Positions 55,911-61,495 of a stretch of DNA of 64,000 bases are shown here, one piece after another. A program made the position numbers and the translations under genes. Within the stretch, counting starts at the first letter, position 1; every line of letters starts with the position of its first letter. This DNA comes from a virus: the IMG/VR virus record IMGVR_UViG_3300035703_000053, positions 1 to 64,000 of that record; one strand, written 5' to 3'. The notes under the pieces are model-generated. The model made no database searches. It had not been told where the DNA came from and saw nothing but the letters and a program-made list of their open reading frames with translations.

Positions 55911-55951
55911 TCCGTATAAGCGGGAGGCAGGGTGCAAACCCCTGCCCAGTT
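55905..55951 (+). ncRNA. tRNA-like element 4
   Basis: AACTG/CAGTT (55905-09, 55947-51), hairpin TCCG/CGGG and T-arm GGCAGGG/CCCTGCC (55926-32, 55940-46) with loop TGCAAAC. The upstream stop codon TGA is at 55908-10. Confidence 0.7.
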
Positions 55952-55954
55952 ATT

Positions 55955-55973
55955 GCCAACCACTGAGGTTGGC
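55955..55973 (+). ncRNA. Hairpin in the pseudoknot position
   Basis: GCCAACC pairs with GGTTGGC around ACTGA. It follows tRNA-like element 4 at the place where a pseudoknot follows the others, but a second stem is not visible. Confidence 0.5.
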
Positions 55974-55984
55974 TTGCAAACACA

Positions 55985-56158
55985 ATGGGCATTCGCAAAA
56001 CTTTGGCCAATGCACTTAACTCGACAGCAGCAATGCTGGAGAGTGACACATCTAAAGAGTACATCAGCGCCAAGCTGAGTGAGTACCGTATCCGTGCGGC
56101 AGCAATCATGATGCCAAAGGATATGGCATTCATCATTACTCCTAAGACAGACATTTGA
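55985..56158 (+). CDS. Hypothetical protein (57 aa)
   Basis: MGIRKTLANALNSTAAMLES is followed by a basic helix and the end MAFIITPKTDI. It is helical and slightly basic. No family recognised. It is the last gene of the tRNA-like segment. Confidence 0.55.
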   Translation: MGIRKTLANALNSTAAMLESDTSKEYISAKLSEYRIRAAAIMMPKDMAFIITPKTDI

Positions 56159-56189
56159 TCTCAACAGTCAACTTAATTCAATTCAGCTT

Positions 56190-56417
56190 ATGTTTATCTA
56201 TCAACCAAAGGATGCACTTGATCGTGTCGTATGGTATGGAGGTGAATCTACTCAGCTCCACTATGAGCAGGAAGTAGATGGATGGGACGGCAATCCTGAT
56301 TGGATTGAACGTTCAGTTCGTACTCTTGGTGGTGGTATACCAGCGGGAGTATCTGAACTACAAGCCGAGCTTGTGGATTATTACAACTACTGTCAGTGCG
56401 CAGTTAACTACGATTGA
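56190..56417 (+). CDS. Hypothetical acidic protein (75 aa)
   Basis: The protein MFIYQPKDALDRVVWYGGES ends in SELQAELVDYYNYCQCAVNY plus Asp. It is rich in aromatic and acidic residues. No family recognised. The bistable RNA element follows the stop. Confidence 0.55.
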   Translation: MFIYQPKDALDRVVWYGGESTQLHYEQEVDGWDGNPDWIERSVRTLGGGIPAGVSELQAELVDYYNYCQCAVNYD

Positions 56418-56419
56418 CT

Positions 56420-56476
56420 CCTGTAATTAACCCTTTGCTTTGGCAGAGGGTTTCCTACAGGATTCAACAATCCTGT
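56420..56476 (+). ncRNA. Bistable intergenic RNA element, copy A
   Basis: CCTGTA/TACAGG (56420-25, 56456-61) encloses a 10-bp hairpin starting AACCCT (56429-52, loop TTTG). The strand ACAGGATT (56457-64) can instead pair with AATCCTGT (56469-76). The two forms exclude each other. Confidence 0.65.
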
Positions 56477-56501
56477 CACTCAACTCAACTAGGACTCAAC
56501 A

Positions 56502-56741
56502 ATGACTCCTGCATACGTTGAACGGCTACTTACACAAGATGCTCGACTGCTTGCCAGGAGAGATTCCCCTGCCATTGACCAAGATCTTGAGCAGCAGCGT
56601 CAAGCTGCACTCGAAATCTTTTTCAAATGGCAGGATGATGCCTGTCAATTTGAAGACGTTATACCGTTCTGTGTTGTGCTCCAGCGCAAAGTAAATCTCA
56701 ATCGAGATTTGCTACGTTGGGAACGCCAGAACGCAGACTGA
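56502..56741 (+). CDS. Hypothetical protein (79 aa)
   Basis: MTPAYVERLLTQDARLLARR is followed by helical Gln/Asp-rich sequence and FEDVIPFCVVLQRKVNLNRD. Predicted all-alpha. No family recognised. Confidence 0.55.
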   Translation: MTPAYVERLLTQDARLLARRDSPAIDQDLEQQRQAALEIFFKWQDDACQFEDVIPFCVVLQRKVNLNRDLLRWERQNAD

Positions 56742-56742
56742 C

Positions 56743-56813
56743 TTCTGTACTTAACCTTCCGTTGATATGAATTCGTATCGGCGGTAGGTTTTCTACAGGA
56801 CTCAACATCCTGT
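56743..56813 (+). ncRNA. Bistable intergenic RNA element, copy B
   Basis: TTCTGTA/TACAGGA (56743-49, 56794-800) encloses AACCT/AGGTT and a longer inner arm. ACAGGA (56795-800) can alternatively pair with TCCTGT (56808-13) across CTCAACA. The inner hairpin differs from copy A in sequence but not in outline. Confidence 0.65.
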
Positions 56814-56856
56814 CACCAGTACATACGTACTACCAATCCAATTCAACACAACGGTC

Positions 56857-57276
56857 ATGTTTAGCAACACCATTATCGGTCGCGTTGTTTACATGGAGCC
56901 TGCCGTGCATGAAGGTAGGGAATTCCTGGCTATCAAGCTGGCAGTATCCGATATCTCTGGCAACGAGATCCGTATTAAATTCAACAACTCGAACGGGTTG
57001 TTTACTGCGTACAAGAATGGCACACTCGTTATTGGTCACCAGCTAATCCTTACTCAGTTCGACGTTCGTCTTAATAGCATTCGTACGCATTACCTCAAAG
57101 ATGGCCTGCTTCATCAGCTGAGGTATCCGGAGATTGCACTGACGAAGGTCAGAGCTTTTATGGGTTCAGCTCCAAGGCAGAAGGCAGAAGTGCCTCATGC
57201 CTACACCGATAACCAACAGGTGGAAGAGCTGACACCATACGGTGGCGAACCAACGCTAGAGACTGTACCGTTCTGA
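56857..57276 (+). CDS. OB-fold/SSB-like protein candidate (139 aa)
   Basis: IIGRVVYMEPAVHEGREFLA then IKLAVSDISGNEIRIKFNNS resembles the first strands of a single-stranded DNA-binding OB fold (N.x.GR...P..R...G......LAV). The C-terminal PTLETVPF is acidic-hydrophobic and ends in PF, like the SSB tail that recruits partners. Single-stranded-DNA binding is thus possible, but the match is by eye and the core is divergent. Confidence 0.45.
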   Translation: MFSNTIIGRVVYMEPAVHEGREFLAIKLAVSDISGNEIRIKFNNSNGLFTAYKNGTLVIGHQLILTQFDVRLNSIRTHYLKDGLLHQLRYPEIALTKVRAFMGSAPRQKAEVPHAYTDNQQVEELTPYGGEPTLETVPF

Positions 57277-57277
57277 A

Positions 57278-57343
57278 GTCTGCACTTAACCCTTCTGTCG
57301 AGAGACAGTGGGTTTTCTGCAGACATCTCACCGCAGGTGTCTG
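57278..57343 (+). ncRNA. Bistable intergenic RNA element, copy C
   Basis: GTCTGCA/TGCAGAC (57278-84, 57318-24) encloses AACCC/GGGTT with inner CTGTC/GACAG and a GNRA-type loop GAGA. CAGACA (57320-25) can instead pair with TGTCTG (57338-43). The outer stem differs from copies A and B yet pairs fully. Confidence 0.68.
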
Positions 57344-57364
57344 TACTATCCATCAGCTCAACTT

Positions 57365-57568
57365 ATGAAACATGTAATCAAGCTCAAGCCTAAACACTAT
57401 GTTCACCTCGATTCTTACGGTGAGTCTCATGAGACTCGCGGTAGTGAGGTGATTGTCCTGGCCTTGGGTATACTCATCAGTGCACTCACCGTAGGTGCAT
57501 TACTTGGCACTGATATTACTCAACCTACTCAACAGAACCATGGCAATTCACATCGCACTGATCGTTGA
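57365..57568 (+). CDS. Membrane protein (67 aa)
   Basis: MKHVIKLKPKHYVHLDSYGE is followed by a clear transmembrane helix, VIVLALGILISALTVGALLG, and a short Thr/Gln/His-rich tail. The start at 57365 follows the RNA element. It overlaps the next gene by 29 nt. No family recognised. Confidence 0.55.
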   Translation: MKHVIKLKPKHYVHLDSYGESHETRGSEVIVLALGILISALTVGALLGTDITQPTQQNHGNSHRTDR

Positions 57569-57767
57569 TGCTACTGGCCGCTATGCCCATGTTTGGGGAG
57601 AAGCTTCAAGTTGGGATGACTTCATTGACCAACTTGAAGAACTAGGCGCAGAAGTAATTGAAGAACAAACTTCTGATTGGGAAGGTTATACCAAGGAAGA
57701 GATAGATGAAGATTGTATTTCAATTGGTAAGTTATTAATTGATACAGACTTTGTACCTTATGAATAG
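57540..57767 (+). CDS. Hypothetical acidic protein (75 aa)
   Basis: MAIHIALIVDATGRYAHVWG then a very acidic helix (SSWDDFIDQLEELGAEVIEE) and acidic end. It could mimic DNA charge. No family recognised. Its start lies inside the previous gene's end. Confidence 0.55.
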   Translation: MAIHIALIVDATGRYAHVWGEASSWDDFIDQLEELGAEVIEEQTSDWEGYTKEEIDEDCISIGKLLIDTDFVPYE

Positions 57768-57778
57768 GCCACCCATAA

Positions 57779-57798
57779 CTGGAGTGGAATGACTCCAG
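57779..57798 (+). ncRNA. 7-bp hairpin after the 57540 gene
   Basis: CTGGAGT and ACTCCAG pair around GGAATG. It begins 12 bp after the stop codon and has no U-tract. Confidence 0.45.
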
Positions 57799-57813
57799 AT
57801 TTGAGTAGGCTCC

Positions 57814-57856
57814 CCCTGGCCCCCGGCCAACAGCCAGCACCAGGGATATGGCTGTT
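57814..57856 (+). ncRNA. C-rich pseudoknot, copy 1
   Basis: CCCTGG/CCAGGG (57814-19, 57840-45) and AACAGCCA/TGGCTGTT (57829-36, 57849-56) interleave. The loop contains CCCCCGGC. A second copy lies at 58771-58807. Confidence 0.6.
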
Positions 57857-57922
57857 TAGTGTTTGACTTTACTTTATTAAGTATTTGAGTATTTGAAGTT
57901 TATTCAATTTACTTATATGGAT

Positions 57923-57949
57923 GGACCTGAGCATGTCCTTAAACTGCTC
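57923..57949 (+). ncRNA. Mini H-type pseudoknot, copy 6 (TTAAAC type)
   Basis: GGAC/GTCC (57923-26, 57935-38) and GAGCA/TGCTC (57929-33, 57945-49) interleave, with loops CT, T and TTAAAC. The start codon is 23 nt downstream. Confidence 0.75.
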
Positions 57950-57972
57950 AGCAAACTTATCTATTACACACC

Positions 57973-58245
57973 ATGACTACACTTGAAGATTTTGCACAAG
58001 AAAACGCTATATATCCTTGGCTTGCCAATGATTGTATGGCGGATAATGCTTTAGATCAGAACTACAACGCTGACTTGCTTGATTCCATGGCTGACATGGC
58101 CTACGAACAAGAGCAAGCCATGCGTGAATCAAATGAAGATGACTGGACCCTTGTAGATCGAACCGATGGAATTGTATCGGTAGATCTACTTAATGGCTAT
58201 GTAAACTTATTTGAAGACATTATCCATGATGACGAAACACACTGA
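57973..58245 (+). CDS. Hypothetical acidic protein (90 aa)
   Basis: MTTLEDFAQENAIYPWLAND begins a strongly acidic protein (AYEQEQAMRESNEDDWTLVD). It has no recognised domain and could be an inhibitor of a host DNA-binding protein, but this is a guess from charge. Pseudoknot copy 6 precedes it. Confidence 0.55.
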   Translation: MTTLEDFAQENAIYPWLANDCMADNALDQNYNADLLDSMADMAYEQEQAMRESNEDDWTLVDRTDGIVSVDLLNGYVNLFEDIIHDDETH

Positions 58246-58624
58246 TCCCACAATGGATGACATAATTATTGTCATCCTTGCAATCATTTCAATCATCATT
58301 ACTGAACTAATCTCATGCTTCACCCCATCACTCAAGAAATCGCTGCAACCTTCGGGTACCAACCCTTCGACTCAGAAGAAGGTCAGCAGCAGTACCAAGC
58401 AGAGTGCGACTTCCAGAACGCACCAAAGGGAGCAATCCCCTGCACTGGTAACGTCTACAGAAACAAGCAGGGAGTCCTGCGTTGTTACTGGATTCCAGCC
58501 GGAGGTAACTACTCGGCCCAAGACAAGGAGGAACTCGAAGGCTGGTACGACATCCCAAGCAACGAAGATATCGAGGAGTGGGTGTTCGACAGCATCTGTT
58601 TCACACCAGCAGATGATGAAGTAG
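58229..58624 (+). CDS. Possible membrane-anchored overlapping protein
   Basis: A frame MTKHTDPTMDDIIIVILAII plus SIIITELISC gives a clear hydrophobic helix, then continues out of frame through the 58315 gene with Ser/Thr/Lys-rich sequence until 58624. If used it is dual-coding over 310 nt. The GGATGACA/TGTCATCC hairpin inside it suggests instead that this strip may be non-coding RNA. Low confidence. Confidence 0.25.
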   Translation: MTKHTDPTMDDIIIVILAIISIIITELISCFTPSLKKSLQPSGTNPSTQKKVSSSTKQSATSRTHQREQSPALVTSTETSRESCVVTGFQPEVTTRPKTRRNSKAGTTSQATKISRSGCSTASVSHQQMMK

Positions 58625-58671
58625 AACCAGACCACCCTGATAGCTGGCTCTCAATCCTTGGATTGATTTAA
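58315..58671 (+). CDS. Hypothetical acidic protein (118 aa)
   Basis: MLHPITQEIAATFGYQPFDS, then CYWIPAGGNYSAQDKEELEG and a Trp/Asp-rich end (DSWLSILGLI). The reading frame is GC-rich compared with neighbours, with protein-like codon use. It may be a small globular protein. No family recognised. Confidence 0.6.
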   Translation: MLHPITQEIAATFGYQPFDSEEGQQQYQAECDFQNAPKGAIPCTGNVYRNKQGVLRCYWIPAGGNYSAQDKEELEGWYDIPSNEDIEEWVFDSICFTPADDEVEPDHPDSWLSILGLI

Positions 58672-58674
58672 CCT

Positions 58675-58765
58675 ATGTCATATAACGCAAGTGTAATGAT
58701 GACATATGCCATTCGCGAATAGCGAATATGTAAGTACCAGGGGTATTGCCAGATAACCACTGGCC
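58675..58765 (+). ncRNA. Structured gap after the 58315 gene
   Basis: TATGTCAT and ATGACATA pair across 17 nt. ATTCGC/GCGAAT forms a second hairpin. CAGGGGTA pairs with TACCCCCTG enclosing GCCAG/CTGGC. No gene fits here. A C-rich pseudoknot follows directly. Confidence 0.45.
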
Positions 58766-58770
58766 TACCC

Positions 58771-58807
58771 CCTGCACCCCCGGCAGAAGTACCAGGAGAT
58801 AACTTCT
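58771..58807 (+). ncRNA. C-rich pseudoknot, copy 2
   Basis: CCTG/CAGG (58771-74, 58793-96) and AGAAGT/ACTTCT (58785-90, 58802-07) interleave, with CCCCCGGC in the loop as in copy 1. Stem 2 is completely different from copy 1 but still pairs. Confidence 0.55.
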
Positions 58808-58840
58808 ATTAGTAAATAACCTAACCAATGCATTAAGCCA

Positions 58841-59173
58841 ATGGCACAAACCAAATCATCTCAACGTAAACAACAACCATCTCCTGATTACCCTCAAGGT
58901 AAGCACACAGTTACATTCACAGACATAGATGAAGAAGATTGGTGGTTAATCACAAACTTATTCAAAGGACGTATTGATTACTTTAATCAACGTTTACAAG
59001 AAATTCAACATTCTAAAGATCCGGATTTAATACGGAGAAACACAGAGTGGCTAGAAGAAACAATAGAACGTTTGGAGATTAGACTACATCAGTTCGAAGA
59101 TCAGATCAGTCCTACATACTTTAAGCGTAAGCGTGCAGAACATGCCGCTCGCATAAAGCAACCAAACATTTAA
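58841..59173 (+). CDS. Hypothetical coiled-coil protein (110 aa)
   Basis: MAQTKSSQRKQQPSPDYPQG precedes helical, coiled-coil-like sequence (FNQRLQEIQHSKDPDLIRRN, EETIERLEIRLHQFEDQISP) and a basic end. Helical DNA- or protein-binding adaptor by composition. No family recognised. Confidence 0.55.
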   Translation: MAQTKSSQRKQQPSPDYPQGKHTVTFTDIDEEDWWLITNLFKGRIDYFNQRLQEIQHSKDPDLIRRNTEWLEETIERLEIRLHQFEDQISPTYFKRKRAEHAARIKQPNI

Positions 59174-59176
59174 ACA

Positions 59177-59212
59177 CTGGGCATTCATGTATATACATGT
59201 TGTAAGTCCCAG
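59177..59212 (+). ncRNA. Intergenic stem-loop
   Basis: CTGGG/CCCAG closes a structure that contains the self-complementary CATGTATATACATG. It lies four bases after the stop of the coiled-coil gene. Confidence 0.4.
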
Positions 59213-59244
59213 GGGGTTTAGAAATTACTCAACACACTCTTGTC

Positions 59245-59571
59245 ATGACAAACAAAGTCTTGAAGTTTGAACCAACCATCTATAAGAAATCAGATGGTAC
59301 AGAGGTTGTATTCCAAGTCAATGATTCCACACGCATTGACATGATCATTACAGAACTACAAGCTATCTATGCACGTGAACAGAAACGTGACTTGATGGCA
59401 CTGCACCTTCCATATGAAGCACCTGAGCTGCTGCTGGAAGCCATTGGTCTGCTTGAGAAAGCAACTGAGTGGGGTGAACCAACAGACGATGATCTATGTG
59501 GTGAGCCACCAGTGACCATGGCTGAGATGCACTCAGCTGCATGGAAGGAACATCAAGAAGCACACCGGTAA
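59245..59571 (+). CDS. Hypothetical protein (108 aa)
   Basis: MTNKVLKFEPTIYKKSDGTE, then helical EALxLLEKATEWG-like sequence and the end MHSAAWKEHQEAHR. Slightly acidic, soluble. No family recognised. Confidence 0.55.
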   Translation: MTNKVLKFEPTIYKKSDGTEVVFQVNDSTRIDMIITELQAIYAREQKRDLMALHLPYEAPELLLEAIGLLEKATEWGEPTDDDLCGEPPVTMAEMHSAAWKEHQEAHR

Positions 59572-59609
59572 CCATTCACATACCGCAAGGTTAAGAACTG
59601 GTTAACACA

Positions 59610-59652
59610 GTGGTCATGGCTTGACACCACCCGGTAGACTGGCCGTGACCAC
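59610..59652 (+). ncRNA. Strong intergenic stem-loop
   Basis: GTGGTCATGGC pairs with GCCGTGACCAC (11 bp, one T-G). The loop includes ACC-ACCC-GGT. It is not a terminator because no U-tract follows. Confidence 0.5.
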
Positions 59653-59681
59653 ACACTCAACCTCTACAAAACCTACATTAA

Positions 59682-59885
59682 ATGTCCGACAAAATCAGCA
59701 TTCCAAACTCAATCAACTCCAACAATCTTGCTGCAATGCAACTTGTAGCCAAGATGAAAGAGTCTGCAGACAAGCATGGTATTGGCTTCATTGGGGGATT
59801 TATATCTCCCGATGGAGAGAAATTTATTATGACGAATATGGATGATGAAGATTCCCAGGCCTTGCTGCCTGAGAATCTTAAGTGA
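59682..59885 (+). CDS. Hypothetical protein (67 aa)
   Basis: MSDKISIPNSINSNNLAAMQ, then FIGGFISPDGEKFIMTNMDD and the acidic end DSQALLPENLK. Pattern suggests a short alpha/beta domain. No family recognised. Confidence 0.55.
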   Translation: MSDKISIPNSINSNNLAAMQLVAKMKESADKHGIGFIGGFISPDGEKFIMTNMDDEDSQALLPENLK

Positions 59886-59910
59886 ATCTTAAATTACACA
59901 CTTGAAAACA

Positions 59911-60207
59911 ATGGATGATCGTGAAGCAATGATTGATGAAATCATTGATAAATTCAATTTTGAGAAAGTGCACATTGCTATGACTGCACTTGATTGGAAA
60001 TGGAAACCAACAGTTAGTAACACACCAGCTGTTCCATCAATCTCCAGGCTTAAGGAGATGGCTCGTCACTTGTTAAGTGAAGCTATCAACCATAAGGTTG
60101 TAGGTAGCGGAGGTTTCGAAGCTAAGTACATACCTAAGGTTGATAATGATCCAGAGTATTTCCATTTGAAATTCATTCTTTGCGAAGCTGATTCCTACGA
60201 TGACTAA
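59911..60207 (+). CDS. Hypothetical protein (98 aa)
   Basis: MDDREAMIDEIIDKFNFEKV starts a helix-rich chain, followed by ALDWKWKPTVSNTPAVPSIS, HLLSEAINHKVVGSGGFEAK and FHLKFILCEADSYDD. The SGGFEAKY..D...F.LKF... part is a beta-rich end known from small phage proteins. Function unknown. Confidence 0.55.
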   Translation: MDDREAMIDEIIDKFNFEKVHIAMTALDWKWKPTVSNTPAVPSISRLKEMARHLLSEAINHKVVGSGGFEAKYIPKVDNDPEYFHLKFILCEADSYDD

Positions 60208-60523
60208 TCAAGAACACAACGGCAACCGTACGTGTATCTCGATGACTGACCTCTCCCCCGCCGCTGCTGCTGTCAGGGCCGCTTACTCGGAAGGCTGCTA
60301 TTTGCTGATGCCGCACCGCAAGCATCAACTGGATGGCATGGCTTGCCCTGGGCTAACCTCCGCCATCCGCGCTATTGCGGATCAGGTGGTGCCAGAGGAA
60401 CCGGAGCCAGATCAATCAGCTATGACGTTTTCAGATTGGAATCTCAAAACTGAAAGCTGGGATGCCCGCATGGCTACTCGCTCCGCGATCCTCGCCATTG
60501 CCTACGAGCTGGAGGCTGTTTGA
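60200..60523 (+). CDS. Host-derived-looking protein (107 aa), GC-rich
   Basis: The chain contains SPAAAAVRAAYSEGCYLLMP, AIRAIADQVVPEEPEPDQSA and RSAILAIAYELEAV. The pattern AAxxAVxxA...L..ALRAAADQVVPE....LLAIAxELE is common in picocyanobacterial short proteins of unknown function. Its GC content is visibly higher than that of its neighbours, which suggests transfer from a host. The ATG overlaps the previous stop. Confidence 0.6.
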   Translation: MTNQEHNGNRTCISMTDLSPAAAAVRAAYSEGCYLLMPHRKHQLDGMACPGLTSAIRAIADQVVPEEPEPDQSAMTFSDWNLKTESWDARMATRSAILAIAYELEAV

Positions 60524-60723
60524 TGATTAAACCTAAATCACCCATCAACTTCGATAAAACTATTGCAGGATTTAATATCACGGAACATGGTATCAAATCA
60601 TTTACTAAGTCAATTAAACTTGGTCCGTTACAAGTAACATTTAACGCCAGAGAATCTGGTGTACGTGCATCTGTATCATTACCTGGTACAGGACTATCAC
60701 GTCGTAACATCAAGTTACTTTGA
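60523..60723 (+). CDS. DUF4236-like small protein (66 aa)
   Basis: FTKSIKLGPLQVTFNARESG followed by VRASVSLPGTGLSRRNIKL matches the DUF4236 plan: F..si.LGP....N.s..G...SvGlPGTGLS. The function of that family is unknown. The start shares a base with the previous stop. Confidence 0.6.
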   Translation: MIKPKSPINFDKTIAGFNITEHGIKSFTKSIKLGPLQVTFNARESGVRASVSLPGTGLSRRNIKLL

Positions 60724-60729
60724 TTGACT

Positions 60730-60756
60730 CGTCCTGGGCATGACGTTAAACTGCCT
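60730..60756 (+). ncRNA. Mini H-type pseudoknot, copy 7 (TTAAAC type)
   Basis: CGTC/GACG (60730-33, 60742-45) and GGGCA/TGCCT (60736-40, 60752-56) with loops CT, T, TTAAAC. The start codon is 22 nt downstream. Confidence 0.75.
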
Positions 60757-60778
60757 ATGTTCACTCAACTTAAATCAC

Positions 60779-60955
60779 ATGGAACCAGGACTTACTTTCT
60801 TTGACAGGCTGTCAATTGCGAATTGCGCCAAGCAACGAGCAGAACAGAACTGTTGCGACAGACGTCGTTTTACCGACGAGTTTTTCACTGCGCGCATGTG
60901 GGCTCGCTATCGGTGCTACATCACACGTGAGATTCAATTCGTGGAGCCTGATTGA
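60779..60955 (+). CDS. Hypothetical basic protein (58 aa)
   Basis: MEPGLTFFDRLSIANCAKQR starts a basic chain with two Cys and an Arg-rich core (DRRRFTDEFFTARMWARYRC). The pseudoknot upstream rules out a longer start at 60740. Its stop overlaps the next ATG. No family recognised. Confidence 0.55.
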   Translation: MEPGLTFFDRLSIANCAKQRAEQNCCDRRRFTDEFFTARMWARYRCYITREIQFVEPD

Positions 60956-61203
60956 TGTCTGTACTTGCAGTCGAACACACTACTATTGATGGTAACGATG
61001 TTACTGTTACAGCAGTTGTTGATGAGATGCGTTTGCTTTATCGAGCAACACATCTTGATCCTGAAGAGTATGCTCCTGCATTGTGCCAGGTATATTTCAC
61101 AGTGGATGAGGGAGAACAAATCCCTACTGACGAAGATGGCTTCTGTCAGTATCTTGATTCACTCAATCTTGACTGGCAACTACTCCCTATAGAGAACGAC
61201 TGA
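60955..61203 (+). CDS. Hypothetical protein (82 aa)
   Basis: MSVLAVEHTTIDGNDVTVTA, beta-rich, then an acidic C-terminal half ending SLNLDWQLLPIEND. It starts with TGATG overlap and ends overlapping the next ATG. No family recognised. Confidence 0.55.
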   Translation: MSVLAVEHTTIDGNDVTVTAVVDEMRLLYRATHLDPEEYAPALCQVYFTVDEGEQIPTDEDGFCQYLDSLNLDWQLLPIEND

Positions 61204-61433
61204 TGATTGGATTATCAATTGAATTCAAACGCTGGTACATTGTTATCAGGGGCCCCAAGGGTAGAATTTATTTGGCCACTGGATTTGCCAGAAGCATGCC
61301 TGTGTTTATGCCAACAGGTACACTGACTCTTGGCGACCATATAGATGACAGTCACTCTGCAATCCTTGCAGATGAATGGAGAGAAGATGAAACGGATGAG
61401 GAACTGTTACAACAGTTAAAGGACATCCGTTGA
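61203..61433 (+). CDS. Hypothetical protein (76 aa)
   Basis: MIGLSIEFKRWYIVIRGPKG begins with beta strands and the end EEDxxEELLQQLKDIR-like tail is acidic and helical. The Cys-free chain could be a small beta-barrel. No family recognised. It is followed by pseudoknot copy 8. Confidence 0.55.
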   Translation: MIGLSIEFKRWYIVIRGPKGRIYLATGFARSMPVFMPTGTLTLGDHIDDSHSAILADEWREDETDEELLQQLKDIR

Positions 61434-61438
61434 TCACA

Positions 61439-61465
61439 CGTCCTGGACATGACGTTAAACTGTCC
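61439..61465 (+). ncRNA. Mini H-type pseudoknot, copy 8 (TTAAAC type)
   Basis: CGTC/GACG (61439-42, 61451-54) and GGACA/TGTCC (61445-49, 61461-65) with loops CT, T, TTAAAC. Both stems pair fully. The start codon of the PcfJ-like gene is 30 nt downstream. Confidence 0.78.
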
Positions 61466-61495
61466 GCTACACTACGAACTTACTTCGAACTCACC

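Noticed and set aside
55057-55951. Calling the tRNA-like elements true tRNA genes
   Set aside because: There is no room for an anticodon arm and no 3' CCA; only acceptor- and T-like helices, with a small third hairpin in three copies.
59621-59845. A 74-codon frame overlapping the 59682 gene
   Set aside because: Ser/Thr/Gln-rich shadow frame crossing the stem-loop at 59610-59652; the other frame has normal codons and a sensible start.
54399-61465. Known riboswitch classes (preQ1, SAM-II, glutamine, downstream-peptide) for the mini pseudoknots
   Set aside because: The conserved loop sequences I remember for those classes are absent; only the general pseudoknot shape agrees.
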